Below, one piece after another: positions 26,160 to 33,999 of a DNA stretch of 64,000 bases (positions are counted from its first letter, which is position 1; every line of letters starts with the position of its first letter). The notes under the pieces are model-generated. The model saw nothing but the letters and a program-made list of their open reading frames with translations. It made no database searches and had not been told where the DNA came from. Origin of the DNA: Metabacillus mangrovi (GTDB lineage Bacteria; Bacillota; Bacilli; Bacillales; Bacillaceae); assembly GCF_009711125.1 (NCBI RefSeq), contig NZ_WMIB01000018.1, positions 1 through 64,000 of the forward strand. The letters are read 5' to 3'. The position numbers and the translations under genes are program-made.

Positions 26160-26397
26160 AAACAGTGATGTTTCCTTGCTTGATATTTTGGATGTGATTT
26201 TAGATAAGGGGGTCGTCCTCAGAGGCGACTTGATTATATCTATTGCAGGAATCGACCTGATTTACCTTGATCTCAGAGTGCTGATATCCGCTGTGGAAAC
26301 GCTGGTAGAAGCGAGCGGGAATAACACTCTGTCATCTAAGGAAATGGATCGGGAAAGAGAGGAGCTTGTATATGTCACAGAATCAAGAAGGCGCTAA
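26137..26397 (+). CDS. gvpS: Gas vesicle protein GvpS (GvpA-like)
   Basis: GvpA-family minor protein of 86 residues: VSLLDILDVILDKGVVLRGDLIISIAGIDLIYLDLRVLISAVETL is the GvpA fold with a diverged surface. Such paralogues are thought to sit at cone tips. GAGGAG precedes the ATG, within the end of gvpL; gvpK begins before gvpS ends. Confidence 0.9.
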   Translation: MDQPRQIENSDVSLLDILDVILDKGVVLRGDLIISIAGIDLIYLDLRVLISAVETLVEASGNNTLSSKEMDREREELVYVTESRRR

Positions 26398-26680
26398 AAC
26401 CGGGCTGCAAAGTGCGAACGGAAAGATTAACCTTGATCCTGATTCAGCGGAGCAAGGACTTGCACAGCTGGTTCTGACGGTAATTGAACTGCTTAGGCAG
26501 CTTGTCGAGCGCCATGCGATCCGCCGTGTGGATGGCGGAAGCCTGACAGACCAGCAGATTGAAGACTTAGGAGTGGCTCTTGCAAACCTCGAAATCAAGA
26601 TGGAAGAAATGAAAGACATTTTTGATTTGAAGGATGAAGACCTTAACATTGATTTAGGACCACTCGGCAACCTTATCTAA
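26372..26680 (+). CDS. gvpK: Gas vesicle protein GvpK
   Basis: Protein of 102 residues with the GvpK core LAQLVLTVIELLRQLVERHAIRRVDGGSLTDQQIEDLGVALANLE. GvpK is a conserved minor protein essential for assembly. The ATG at 26372 is 7 nt after GAGAGGAG; a TTG two codons earlier is an alternative. It overlaps gvpS by 26 nt. Confidence 0.92.
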   Translation: MSQNQEGAKTGLQSANGKINLDPDSAEQGLAQLVLTVIELLRQLVERHAIRRVDGGSLTDQQIEDLGVALANLEIKMEEMKDIFDLKDEDLNIDLGPLGNLI

Positions 26681-26701
26681 TTTTACCCTGCTGATAAAAT
26701 A

Positions 26702-26725
26702 GGAAGCTTTAAGCCTCCTTTTTAA
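26702..26725 (+). terminator. Weak hairpin/terminator between gvpK and gvpJ
   Basis: AGGAAGCTT-AAGCCTCCT imperfect stem followed by TTTTT; likely a partial terminator that lowers expression of gvpJ-T-U. Confidence 0.45.
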
Positions 26726-26758
26726 ATCTTATATCAGAACGGAAAGGAGCGGCTCAGG

Positions 26759-27076
26759 ATGAATGAAATTCAGCATAACAACAATTCCAGCTCCATCGTA
26801 GATGTATTGGAAAAAGTTCTCGATAAGGGAGTCGTCATTGCAGGCGATATAAAAATCGGACTGGCTGACGTTGAACTCCTGACTATTAAAATCAGACTGA
26901 TTGTTGCCTCTGTTGATAAAGCGAAAGAGATTGGCATGGACTGGTGGGAAAATGACCCATATCTCAGCTCTAAAGCAGCGAATAATCAAAATGGCGCATT
27001 GGAAGAAGAGAATAAACGTTTGAACGACCGCATTAAACTGCTTGAAGAAAAGATGGAAACAAACAGATTGGTATAA
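26759..27076 (+). CDS. gvpJ: Gas vesicle protein GvpJ (GvpA-like)
   Basis: GvpA-family minor shell protein of 105 residues: SSIVDVLEKVLDKGVVIAGDIKIGLADVELLTIKIRLIVASVDKAKEIG (residues 10-57), then a C-terminal coiled coil (LEEENKRLNDRIKLLEEKME). GvpJ is believed to nucleate the conical ends. GGAAAGGAG precedes the ATG. Confidence 0.92.
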   Translation: MNEIQHNNNSSSIVDVLEKVLDKGVVIAGDIKIGLADVELLTIKIRLIVASVDKAKEIGMDWWENDPYLSSKAANNQNGALEEENKRLNDRIKLLEEKMETNRLV

Positions 27077-27111
27077 ATACAGAGGAACGAAAAATTAGAG
27101 GAGGAATTGTC

Positions 27112-27765
27112 ATGATTAAACCAAATGAGCAAACAAAAAAGAATGCTGAAGGAAAAGCAGAGCAGGTTAAAGGTAATAAAGCAGGAGGAAACAAAGGCTT
27201 TATCTCAGGTTCGATTGTAGGAGCACTGGCAGGAATCGGCGCCACATTACTCCTTGCTCCTAAGTCCGGGAAAGAGATGAGATCTTCCATAGGTCAGTCT
27301 TCTTCCTCTGTCCTTGACAGCTGCAAGCAATTTGGCGGAAACACAAAAGATAAATTCTCTGCTTTAAAGGATAAAGGAACGCTTAAGACACAGGAAGCAG
27401 CAGAAAAAATTAAAAAATCCGCTCTATACATTGTAAAAAAAGACGATCAGTCCGGAGAAAATAATAAGCAGGAAGCCAGTTCCCAGCAAGAAGAACAGGC
27501 AGTGAACACTGCATCTGGAAAAGAAGAGGAAAATAAAGCGATGCTTCAGCAGGCAGCTGAAAAAGAAAACCAGGCAGATAACGGACAATCCGCTTCAAAT
27601 CAAAAGGAAAAAGAAGAGGCCGCGATTGAAAAGCCGAAACCGGCACCGGCGCAAACAGCTGCCCGAACAGGTACTGCATCAGCGAAAAACGCTGCAGCTG
27701 CCAAAAAGGGGACGAATGCAAGCAATCCAGCCAAGCCGGCAAGTTCAGCATCAACAACTAAATAA
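27112..27765 (+). CDS. gvpT: Gas vesicle protein GvpT (YtxH-like)
   Basis: Protein of 217 residues with an N-terminal YtxH-type segment (GFISGSIVGALAGIGATLLLAPKSGKEMR, residues 24-52) that forms a glycine-rich membrane-associating helix, and a long low-complexity Gln/Glu/Lys then Ala/Lys/Pro-rich tail, probably disordered. The placement matches GvpT of the B. megaterium cluster; its role is unknown. GAGGAGG precedes the ATG. Confidence 0.82.
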   Translation: MIKPNEQTKKNAEGKAEQVKGNKAGGNKGFISGSIVGALAGIGATLLLAPKSGKEMRSSIGQSSSSVLDSCKQFGGNTKDKFSALKDKGTLKTQEAAEKIKKSALYIVKKDDQSGENNKQEASSQQEEQAVNTASGKEEENKAMLQQAAEKENQADNGQSASNQKEKEEAAIEKPKPAPAQTAARTGTASAKNAAAAKKGTNASNPAKPASSASTTK

Positions 27766-27788
27766 TGCCTGAAGAAGGAGGACTGGAT

Positions 27789-28169
27789 ATGTCCTTAAAT
27801 TCAAGAGATACGATATTGGAAATGCTGGTTCAAGCAGCGAATAAGCATGACTTTTCCTTAAATCTGACAGTGAATATGAAAGGCTCTCTGGTAACAGGCA
27901 CGCTGATTTCGGCCAGGGAGTATTTTGAAGAGATGAGCGAAGTGTTTGAAGGGGGAAATGATCTTTCCCGGAAAATCAGTGATAAGCTTTTAAGTGCCAG
28001 CAAACAGAATGTCGAGCAGGCGGATGAAGCTGCTTTTATCCATCTGAAGGATGCTAAGGTTTACTGCGGTGACAGTAAGCCAACCCCCTCCGGAAGTGAA
28101 TTTTTGTGGAGAGGCCGGCTGGATCAGGCTGACGGTTTTTTCCTTGGGAAAATTTCGGAAGATGAGTAA
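27789..28169 (+). CDS. gvpU: Gas vesicle protein GvpU
   Basis: Protein of 126 residues: LEMLVQAANKHDFSLNLTVNMKGSLVTGTLISAREYFEEM matches GvpU, last gene of the Bacillus cluster and reported in B. megaterium to influence vesicle clustering. The ATG at 27789 is used because AAGGAGG precedes it at 9 nt; the earlier in-frame ATG at 27765 overlaps the gvpT stop and has no RBS. Confidence 0.85.
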   Translation: MSLNSRDTILEMLVQAANKHDFSLNLTVNMKGSLVTGTLISAREYFEEMSEVFEGGNDLSRKISDKLLSASKQNVEQADEAAFIHLKDAKVYCGDSKPTPSGSEFLWRGRLDQADGFFLGKISEDE

Positions 28170-28216
28170 GGGTACCTCGTGATTCTTACCTTTAAACAAT
28201 CAATAGCTGTACAGGT

Positions 28217-28251
28217 AAAACCCCGGAGTGTTTGAAGCACTCCGGGGTTTT
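28217..28251. terminator. Bidirectional terminator, gvp operon / glnK
   Basis: Perfect 14-bp stem AAAACCCCGGAGTG-TTTGAAG-CACTCCGGGGTTTT between the convergent gvpU and glnK genes. Confidence 0.92.
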
Positions 28252-28273
28252 AGATGATTTTTAATGGTGCATT

Positions 28274-28636
28274 CTAATCTTTATGCTGCAGCGCCTCGCA
28301 GCCTTCATCCCCCGTTCTGATTTTATAGGCATTTGTAAGGGGATAGACAAAGATTTTTCCGTCACCCGGTTTTCCTGTTTTTAAAATTTTGCAAGCCAGG
28401 TCGACTACGTCCTGAACCGGAACTTTGCATACAACGATTTCAATTTTCAGACGCTCATACAAGTTGATCTCTTTTTTAACTCCGCGGTACAGCTCAGTAA
28501 AACCCTTCTGCAGCCCTGCTCCAAATACGTTGGAGACAGTAATGCCGCTTACTCCGATCTTTACAAGTTCTCTTTTAAATTCATCAAAGCGGTCCGGCCG
28601 GGAAATGATCTCTATCTTTGTCAGTACATCGCTCAT
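28274..28636 (-). CDS. glnK: PII-family nitrogen regulator GlnK (NrgB)
   Basis: PII signal protein of 120 residues that binds ATP/ADP and 2-oxoglutarate and docks onto the ammonium transporter; in Bacillus it also holds TnrA at the membrane. The T-loop carries Tyr50 (GFTELYRGVKKEINLYERLK), and VYPLTNAYKIRTGDEG is the C-terminal PII signature. ATG at 28636 follows AGGAG by 8 nt; the GTG at 28645 is too close. It lies 11 nt downstream of amt. Confidence 0.93.
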   Translation of the reverse strand: MSDVLTKIEIISRPDRFDEFKRELVKIGVSGITVSNVFGAGLQKGFTELYRGVKKEINLYERLKIEIVVCKVPVQDVVDLACKILKTGKPGDGKIFVYPLTNAYKIRTGDEGCEALQHKD

Positions 28637-28647
28637 TTCATCCACTC

Positions 28648-29874
28648 CTAAAAGTTGGTTTCTTGATATGCTTTTTCTCCATGCAGTGTTAAATCAAGCC
28701 CCATTGATTCCTCTTCCTCACTTGCACGGATATTGACGATGAAACTTACCGCTTTAATCAGAACAAAAGTGACTGCTGCAACAAAGACATAGGTGGCGCC
28801 AATTGCAATCAGCTGTTTTAATAAAAGGCCTGCATTTCCGTAGAATAACCCGTCTGCTCCAGCAGAATTGACAGAAGTGGTAGCGAACAATCCGGTGGCG
28901 ATTCCGCCCCATGTGCCGCCAATTCCATGAAGTCCAAACGCATCAAGAGCGTCGTCATAGCCAAGCTTCTCTTTTAGGAAGAATACACCCCAGAAGCAAA
29001 CCGCGCCTCCGATAAAGCCGATCAGGATAGAAGCAGCAGGTGTGACAAAGCCGCATGCCGGAGTGATGGCTACAAGTCCCGCTATTGCCCCGGAAATAGC
29101 ACCAAGCATGGTAGGCTTTTTGTTGATCAGCCATTCTACAACAATCCAGCCGATAATCCCTGTAGCTGCAGCTGTATTTGTGTTGATGAAGGCGGTCATG
29201 GCTACTTCATTTAATGTAAGCGCACTGCCTACATTAAAGCCAAACCAGCCAAACCAGATTAAAACGCCGCCTAGAAGCGTCAAAGGAAGATTGTGCGGTG
29301 ATACGGTATTTTTGCTTTTCCGGGTCCCGATGACAACTGCAAGCACCAGTCCTGCAACCCCTGAAGAGATGTGAACGACATTTCCCCCGGCAAAATCAAG
29401 AGCACCGAGTTCACGGAGCCATCCTCCTACTCCCCATACCCAGTGTGCAACCGGGGCATAGACGAGGAACGTCCATAGGACACTGAACAGGACGAATGCC
29501 GAGAAGCGCATCCGTTCAGCAAATGCTCCCGAGATGATGGCACATGTCAGAACGGCAAATGTTAATTGAAACATCATATATAAACTGTGAGGAATGGTTT
29601 CGCTGTAATCTGGGTTCGGCTCAAACGTTACTCCTTGAAGACCGATCCAGTCCAATCCTCCGATAAAAGGATTTCCTGTTGTGGAAAAGGCGAGTGAATA
29701 TCCTGCAATAACCCATAGTACTGAAATAATGGCAATCGAACTTAAGCTGTACATAGCTGTGCTTAATACATTTTTGCTGCGGACCATTCCGCCGTAGAAC
29801 AGCGCAATTCCGGGTGTCATAAGCCATACGAGCAGAGTAGCTGTAAACATTAAAACCGAGTCGCCCATTTGCAT
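28648..29874 (-). CDS. amt: Ammonium transporter Amt (NrgA)
   Basis: Eleven-helix ammonium channel of 408 residues. Family landmarks include FYGGMVRSKNVLST, GAFAERMRFSAF, HISSGVAGLVLAVVIGTRK (first pore His region), and DDALDAFGLHGIGGTWGGIATG (second pore His). AGGGGG lies 9 nt before the ATG. It is first in the amt-glnK operon. Two TnrA boxes upstream indicate induction under nitrogen limitation. Confidence 0.95.
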   Translation of the reverse strand: MQMGDSVLMFTATLLVWLMTPGIALFYGGMVRSKNVLSTAMYSLSSIAIISVLWVIAGYSLAFSTTGNPFIGGLDWIGLQGVTFEPNPDYSETIPHSLYMMFQLTFAVLTCAIISGAFAERMRFSAFVLFSVLWTFLVYAPVAHWVWGVGGWLRELGALDFAGGNVVHISSGVAGLVLAVVIGTRKSKNTVSPHNLPLTLLGGVLIWFGWFGFNVGSALTLNEVAMTAFINTNTAAATGIIGWIVVEWLINKKPTMLGAISGAIAGLVAITPACGFVTPAASILIGFIGGAVCFWGVFFLKEKLGYDDALDAFGLHGIGGTWGGIATGLFATTSVNSAGADGLFYGNAGLLLKQLIAIGATYVFVAAVTFVLIKAVSFIVNIRASEEEESMGLDLTLHGEKAYQETNF

Positions 29875-29897
29875 TCTTCAGTCCCCCTAAAATTTGA

Positions 29898-29914
29898 TGT
29901 TAGTTTTTATAACA
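29898..29914 (-). promoter_or_regulatory. TnrA/GlnR box 2 (proximal)
   Basis: TGTTAGTTTTTATAACA, an exact TGTNA-N7-TNACA site, centred 32 nt before the amt start codon and therefore inside the probable leader. Confidence 0.8.
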
Positions 29915-29967
29915 TCTGTTGTTATATTTAGTATCATATGTGAAAAGGACCAGAATATCAATAAATA

Positions 29968-29973
29968 ATTATA
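29968..29973 (-). promoter_or_regulatory. -10 element of amt promoter
   Basis: TATAAT on the minus strand with no recognisable -35, as expected for an activator-dependent promoter; the distal TnrA box is centred about 58 nt upstream of the inferred start. Confidence 0.5.
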
Positions 29974-29993
29974 AATAAATTCAGTTTTTTTAT

Positions 29994-30007
29994 TGATAAC
30001 GTTTACA
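29994..30007. promoter_or_regulatory. Possible CcpA cre at amt promoter
   Basis: TGATAACGTTTACA matches the cre consensus at 13 of 14 positions and overlaps the -35 region, adjacent to the distal TnrA box. Confidence 0.4.
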
Positions 30008-30010
30008 GTT

Positions 30011-30027
30011 TGTTAGATAATCTAACA
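30011..30027 (-). promoter_or_regulatory. TnrA/GlnR box 1 (distal)
   Basis: TGTTAGATAATCTAACA, an almost fully palindromic exact match to TGTNA-N7-TNACA, upstream of the amt -10. Confidence 0.85.
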
Positions 30028-30032
30028 CAAAA

Positions 30033-30062
30033 AAACTGCTCTTCTATTAGAAGAGCAGTTTG
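30033..30062 (-). terminator. Terminator of dtpT
   Basis: AAACTGCTCTTCT-AAT-AGAAGAGCAGTTT followed by TTTT on the minus strand. Confidence 0.85.
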
Positions 30063-30085
30063 AAAGGGTTATAAATAAAATTTTA

Positions 30086-31579
30086 TTAGCGGACACCATG
30101 CATTAGGACTTTGATTTTCTTTGAAACAGCCAATAGAACAAATCCAAGAACTAACGCAATGGAGCCGATAATTCCGAAGTAAACCGTTTCGGAAACCGTT
30201 TCGAAGTACTGGACCACCTGTGCATTAATTGCCTGTCCAGCTGCACTGGTTAAGAACCAGAGGCTCATCGTCTGGGACGAGAATGCCTGTGGAGCAAGCT
30301 TCGTCGTCGCAGATAATCCTACAGGGGAGAGACACAGTTCACCGATTACAACAAGCAGGAAGCTGAGTACGAGCCAAATCGGATGGACGAGACCTTCTCC
30401 TTCTGAAAGGATGTTTGGAACAATAAGAATAAGGAATGATAAACCAGCGAATATCAGGCCGATTGAAAATTTCACATGCGTTGATGGCTGACGTTCACCA
30501 AGTTTAATCCACAGCCATGCAAATACAGGTGCGAGCATGATGATAAACAATGGATTCAAGGATTGGAACCAGGCAGGCTCAATTGTGATCCAGCCCATGT
30601 CAAGAATGGTTCGCTGATCCGCATATGCAGCAAGAATGGTTGCCCCTTGTTCCTGAATAGCCCAGAATACGGTTCCGGCAATAAATAAAGGAATGTAAGC
30701 AAGTAATCTAGAGCGTTCGACTGCTGTCGTTTTCTTGCTGTTATACATGACAATGAAATAAGCGGTTGGAATCAATATACCTAATATACTGACAATATTA
30801 ATGAAACTTGAAATAGTCAGTGCGCCTTGTTGTGCAGCGATAAATCCTGCGATGATAAGAATAATTGCAGCAATTCCGATAATCGTAAAGGACTTCTTTT
30901 TCTCAGCTGGAGAAAGGGGATTAGGTACCTCGGAACCTGCTAGTCCAAGGTTCTTTTTCTTCGTTAATACATACACGATAAGTCCCAGAAGCATACCGAT
31001 TGCAGCGAGACCGAATCCGAGATGGAAGTTGTATTTCATACCAACTGTTCCAACGATCAGCGGGGCAAGGAAACCTCCCAGGTTAATACCCATGTAGAAG
31101 ATGCTGAATCCGGAATCTCTTCGCTCATCTTTCTCTGTATACAGATCCCCTACAATATTGGAGATGTTAGGTTTCAATAAACCTGTACCAATGACAATCA
31201 ATACCATTGAAATAAGGAATGCGGTGAATGATCCAGGGAATGCCAGGACGATATGCCCGAGCATAATGAATACACCACCGTAGAAGACGGTACGGGTTGA
31301 ACCGAGCAGTCTGTCTGCGATCCAGCCACCGATGATTCCTGACATGTACACCAGGGATCCATAAATGGAAGTGATGGCAAGAGCTGTGCCCTGGTCGATG
31401 CCCAGTCCTCCTTTAGAAACGCTGTAATACATGTAGTAAACAAGTATAGCTTTCATTCCATAATAAGAGAACCGTTCCCAGAATTCTGTGAAAAACAATG
31501 TAAATAAGCCTTTTGGATGGCCGAAAAATCCCTTTTGCGGGACGCTATTCGCCACCTGATCATGATTCAAAGGTTTCAT
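30086..31579 (-). CDS. dtpT: POT-family di/tripeptide transporter DtpT
   Basis: Proton-coupled oligopeptide transporter of 497 residues, about 14 hydrophobic helices. The POT signatures are FFTEFWERFSYYGMKAILVYYM (the ExxERFxYYG motif in helix 1) and GGWIADRLLGSTRTVFYGG; the second PTR2 block is FSIFYMGINLGGFLAP. It imports di- and tripeptides. GGAGGG precedes the ATG. It stands upstream of amt with its own terminator. Confidence 0.92.
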   Translation of the reverse strand: MKPLNHDQVANSVPQKGFFGHPKGLFTLFFTEFWERFSYYGMKAILVYYMYYSVSKGGLGIDQGTALAITSIYGSLVYMSGIIGGWIADRLLGSTRTVFYGGVFIMLGHIVLAFPGSFTAFLISMVLIVIGTGLLKPNISNIVGDLYTEKDERRDSGFSIFYMGINLGGFLAPLIVGTVGMKYNFHLGFGLAAIGMLLGLIVYVLTKKKNLGLAGSEVPNPLSPAEKKKSFTIIGIAAIILIIAGFIAAQQGALTISSFINIVSILGILIPTAYFIVMYNSKKTTAVERSRLLAYIPLFIAGTVFWAIQEQGATILAAYADQRTILDMGWITIEPAWFQSLNPLFIIMLAPVFAWLWIKLGERQPSTHVKFSIGLIFAGLSFLILIVPNILSEGEGLVHPIWLVLSFLLVVIGELCLSPVGLSATTKLAPQAFSSQTMSLWFLTSAAGQAINAQVVQYFETVSETVYFGIIGSIALVLGFVLLAVSKKIKVLMHGVR

Positions 31580-31693
31580 TGATAGTACCCTCCCTCTATA
31601 AGATACTATATTACTATTAAATTTATTTTGTTGTCAAAATATTTCGAGTTGAAAAATTAGGTAAAAAGCAGGAATTTGCAAAGGATTTAATAA

Positions 31694-31717
31694 AAAAAAC
31701 CCTTTTAAAAAGGGTTC
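31694..31717 (-). terminator. Terminator of L,D-transpeptidase gene
   Basis: AACCCTTTTTAAAAGGGTT followed by T7 on the minus strand. Confidence 0.7.
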
Positions 31718-33070
31718 TTACAGTAATTTTTTCTTTAACTCAGTATAACGATTTACCAGGCGGCTATTGACCGGCTTCAGAACAGGATCATTGGCTGGTA
31801 ACCGGCTTTTAAGTCTGTCGAGCACTTCAAATTCCTTTTTGGCATCGGCTGTCTTCTTATTTTGGAGCAGCGAGTGGACTTTGTTCATCTGACGGTGCAT
31901 AGATACCTGGTACTTCGTCCGGTCCAGAGAAATCTTAGCGGGCTTTATTGAAGATTCCAGCAGGTTTTTGCGGCTTTCCTGATGGGAGACTTCATTGATC
32001 TCCCGCTCCGCTCTCGAGATGTAAGAGAGGAATGGATTGTAAGCGCGGTCCAGAGAATAGATGCTTGTGGATGCGATGACTTTGCTGTAATCGGCTGTCC
32101 GGGTCTTAGCCAGCATTCCGTAAAGTTCTGCCTCCTGCTTTTCCAGAGCCCCTTTTATGCCTGAAGGAATCGCAGCATAGCCGCGTTCTTTCTTTATCCT
32201 TACGGCCTGTGTCTGGAGACGGTCAAGCTGGCTGAGTTCTGTGTCGGCCTGTGTCAGCTTTCTGGCTTGAATGGTTGTTTTAATCCTCGGCATCAGTCTG
32301 TATTGAGATACTTCATACATACTTCTTTCAAGAGACTTTTTAGCAGGCAGCACATATTGTTTTCCTAATCCGTCCCGGACCGATTTGACTGAAACTTTTC
32401 CGATGGATGCTTCTGCTGTTTTGATCTGCTTTGTGAAGCCGTCATAAAGGCTGTTTACCTTTGAAATGCTTCCTGAGTTAATGGCTTTTTGATATTCAGC
32501 CGTTTTTCCTGCCAGCAGTTTTCCTTGCTGAACAGCGGCTGTTTGCTTGATAGAATCTTCATTAAGTTTGTATCCCTTTTTCCTGGCAATGGTTTCAAAT
32601 GAATCTTTGGACTTCAGGATAACAACTTTTGTCATTTTATTTACACGCGGATAAAGCCATCTGACTTCGTTATTATACATGCGGACGCAGCCGCTGCTGA
32701 CATATTTGCCGATTGAACGCTCATCATTGTTCCCGTGGATCGCGTATGTAGTGCCATAGGTGCCGCGGGCATTTAAACCAAGCCATCTGTCGCCCAGCGG
32801 ATTCCTTGGACTTCCTCCAGGTATATTCTGCTTGTAATAAGGCCGGTTTACGATTTTTGAAACAATCGGAAAAGTCCCTTCCGGTGTATAGCTGTCTTTC
32901 CTGCCGGTCGCTACACTGAATACTCTTACCAGCTTTCCATTTTCAAAAAAAGCGAGTTTGTTGATCGATTTGTTAATGATCAGCAGCTGATTTGAACCTG
33001 CTGATGCCGGGGGTGAAAATCCGCAGACCAATATACAGAAGAGAAGTAAGCAGCAAGCTAATTTTTTCAT
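31718..33070 (-). CDS. Secreted L,D-transpeptidase (YkuD) with duplicated helical C-terminus
   Basis: Exported protein of about 450 residues with a signal peptide (residues 1-25, ending ASA). The YkuD catalytic domain (about 28-155) has the active-site pair His113 in AIHGNN and Cys129 in VSSGCVRMYNNEV, which form 3-3 or alternative peptidoglycan cross-links. The remaining two thirds (191-323 and 327-451) are two similar helical modules, each with TA-[DE]-Y, then AK-SL-R--Y-VS--R-M and a LDRL segment. I do not recognise this module for certain. The second of two adjacent ATGs is used (5 nt from GGAGGA). Confidence 0.85.
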   Translation of the reverse strand: MKKLACCLLLFCILVCGFSPPASAGSNQLLIINKSINKLAFFENGKLVRVFSVATGRKDSYTPEGTFPIVSKIVNRPYYKQNIPGGSPRNPLGDRWLGLNARGTYGTTYAIHGNNDERSIGKYVSSGCVRMYNNEVRWLYPRVNKMTKVVILKSKDSFETIARKKGYKLNEDSIKQTAAVQQGKLLAGKTAEYQKAINSGSISKVNSLYDGFTKQIKTAEASIGKVSVKSVRDGLGKQYVLPAKKSLERSMYEVSQYRLMPRIKTTIQARKLTQADTELSQLDRLQTQAVRIKKERGYAAIPSGIKGALEKQEAELYGMLAKTRTADYSKVIASTSIYSLDRAYNPFLSYISRAEREINEVSHQESRKNLLESSIKPAKISLDRTKYQVSMHRQMNKVHSLLQNKKTADAKKEFEVLDRLKSRLPANDPVLKPVNSRLVNRYTELKKKLL

Positions 33071-33244
33071 CATTTCCTCCTGTTATTTCTAGTAATAAAT
33101 GAATTTACCAACTTATTATAATGTAAAGAAATCCAAAAATGTGTAGAATTTTGTAATATTAATGAAATATTTTTGTAATAAAAAGGAGTCTGTACGTAGT
33201 TATTGAACTAAATAGATAACAATAATAGTTGGGAGGGATGCTGC

Positions 33245-33670
33245 ATGATTCATCAGCGTATTTCTTTACTCACGGTCGGTGCTGTCAATGTAAAGGATTT
33301 AAGGAGTTTTTATCAAAAGCTTGGGTGGGAAGAGACGGAATCCAGCTCAGATGAATACGCGGTGTTCAAGACTGCGGGGGTGCTGTTGTCCATTTATCCG
33401 CAAGAAGAGCTGGAAAGAGATTCGGGACTTCAGTTTAGTGCCGGAGGATACAAAGCGATCTCATTTTCCATAAACGTAAATGAACCGCAGGAAGTCGATC
33501 AGGCTATGGAAGGAATCAGGGAAGCGGGAGCAGAAATCATCAAAGAACCGCATGAAGCGTTTTGGGGAGGAAGGATTGCCTATTTTGCCGATCCGGAAAA
33601 AAACCTGTGGGAAATTGCCTGGAATCCTTCTTCCGTATTTGATGAAAGGGGAGCCATGCTGGATTTCTAA
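33245..33670 (+). CDS. VOC-family (glyoxalase-like) protein
   Basis: Cytosolic 141-residue protein of the vicinal-oxygen-chelate fold: ISLLTVGAVNVKDLRSFYQKLGWEE opens the first beta-alpha-beta module and GGRIAYFADPEKNLWEIAWNP closes the second, with the metal-site Glu in LWEIAW. No His equivalent at the first position is obvious, so it may be a binding protein or dioxygenase-like enzyme of unknown substrate. GGGAGG precedes the ATG at about 7 nt. Confidence 0.8.
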   Translation: MIHQRISLLTVGAVNVKDLRSFYQKLGWEETESSSDEYAVFKTAGVLLSIYPQEELERDSGLQFSAGGYKAISFSINVNEPQEVDQAMEGIREAGAEIIKEPHEAFWGGRIAYFADPEKNLWEIAWNPSSVFDERGAMLDF

Positions 33671-33761
33671 AAGCATATACAATGGAAGAAAAAGAAGATT
33701 GATAATAGGAGAGCCCGAGAAATTATGAAGTTCCGGCTAAAAAATATTAGCACTTACACAT

Positions 33762-33872
33762 AAAAAAGGCACCTGTAAACAGGTGCCTTTGCGTATTGCG
33801 GCGAAGGACCGGACCCCACATAGTCCGTACCATAAAGGTGTGTCCTTCGACTTATGCAACTCAGCTCATCGC
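33762..33872 (-). ncRNA. Unassigned small RNA, about 110 nt
   Basis: A complete minus-strand RNA gene: promoter TTGCAT-N18-TATAGT, an inferred start near 33872, an internal 8-bp stem CGAAGGAC/GTCCTTCG enclosing a hairpin CGGAC/GTCCG, and an intrinsic terminator (33762-33790, stem AAAGGCACCTGT/ACAGGTGCCTTT followed by T6). No ORF with an RBS lies within it. I do not recognise an Rfam family. It is divergent from rsbK. Confidence 0.65.
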
Positions 33873-33878
33873 TCTCGT

Positions 33879-33908
33879 ACTATAACACACCATCAGGAAA
33901 TGATGCAA
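33879..33908 (-). promoter_or_regulatory. Sigma-A promoter of small RNA
   Basis: On the minus strand TTGCAT (33908-33903), 18-nt spacer, TATAGT (33884-33879). Confidence 0.65.
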
Positions 33909-33999
33909 GAAAAATTTCAAAGTCAGAATGTGTTTTCTTAATAGGCATGCCAAATGTTTTAGTATATAATTTCAAATAGATTACAAAAGGAGAGAGATC

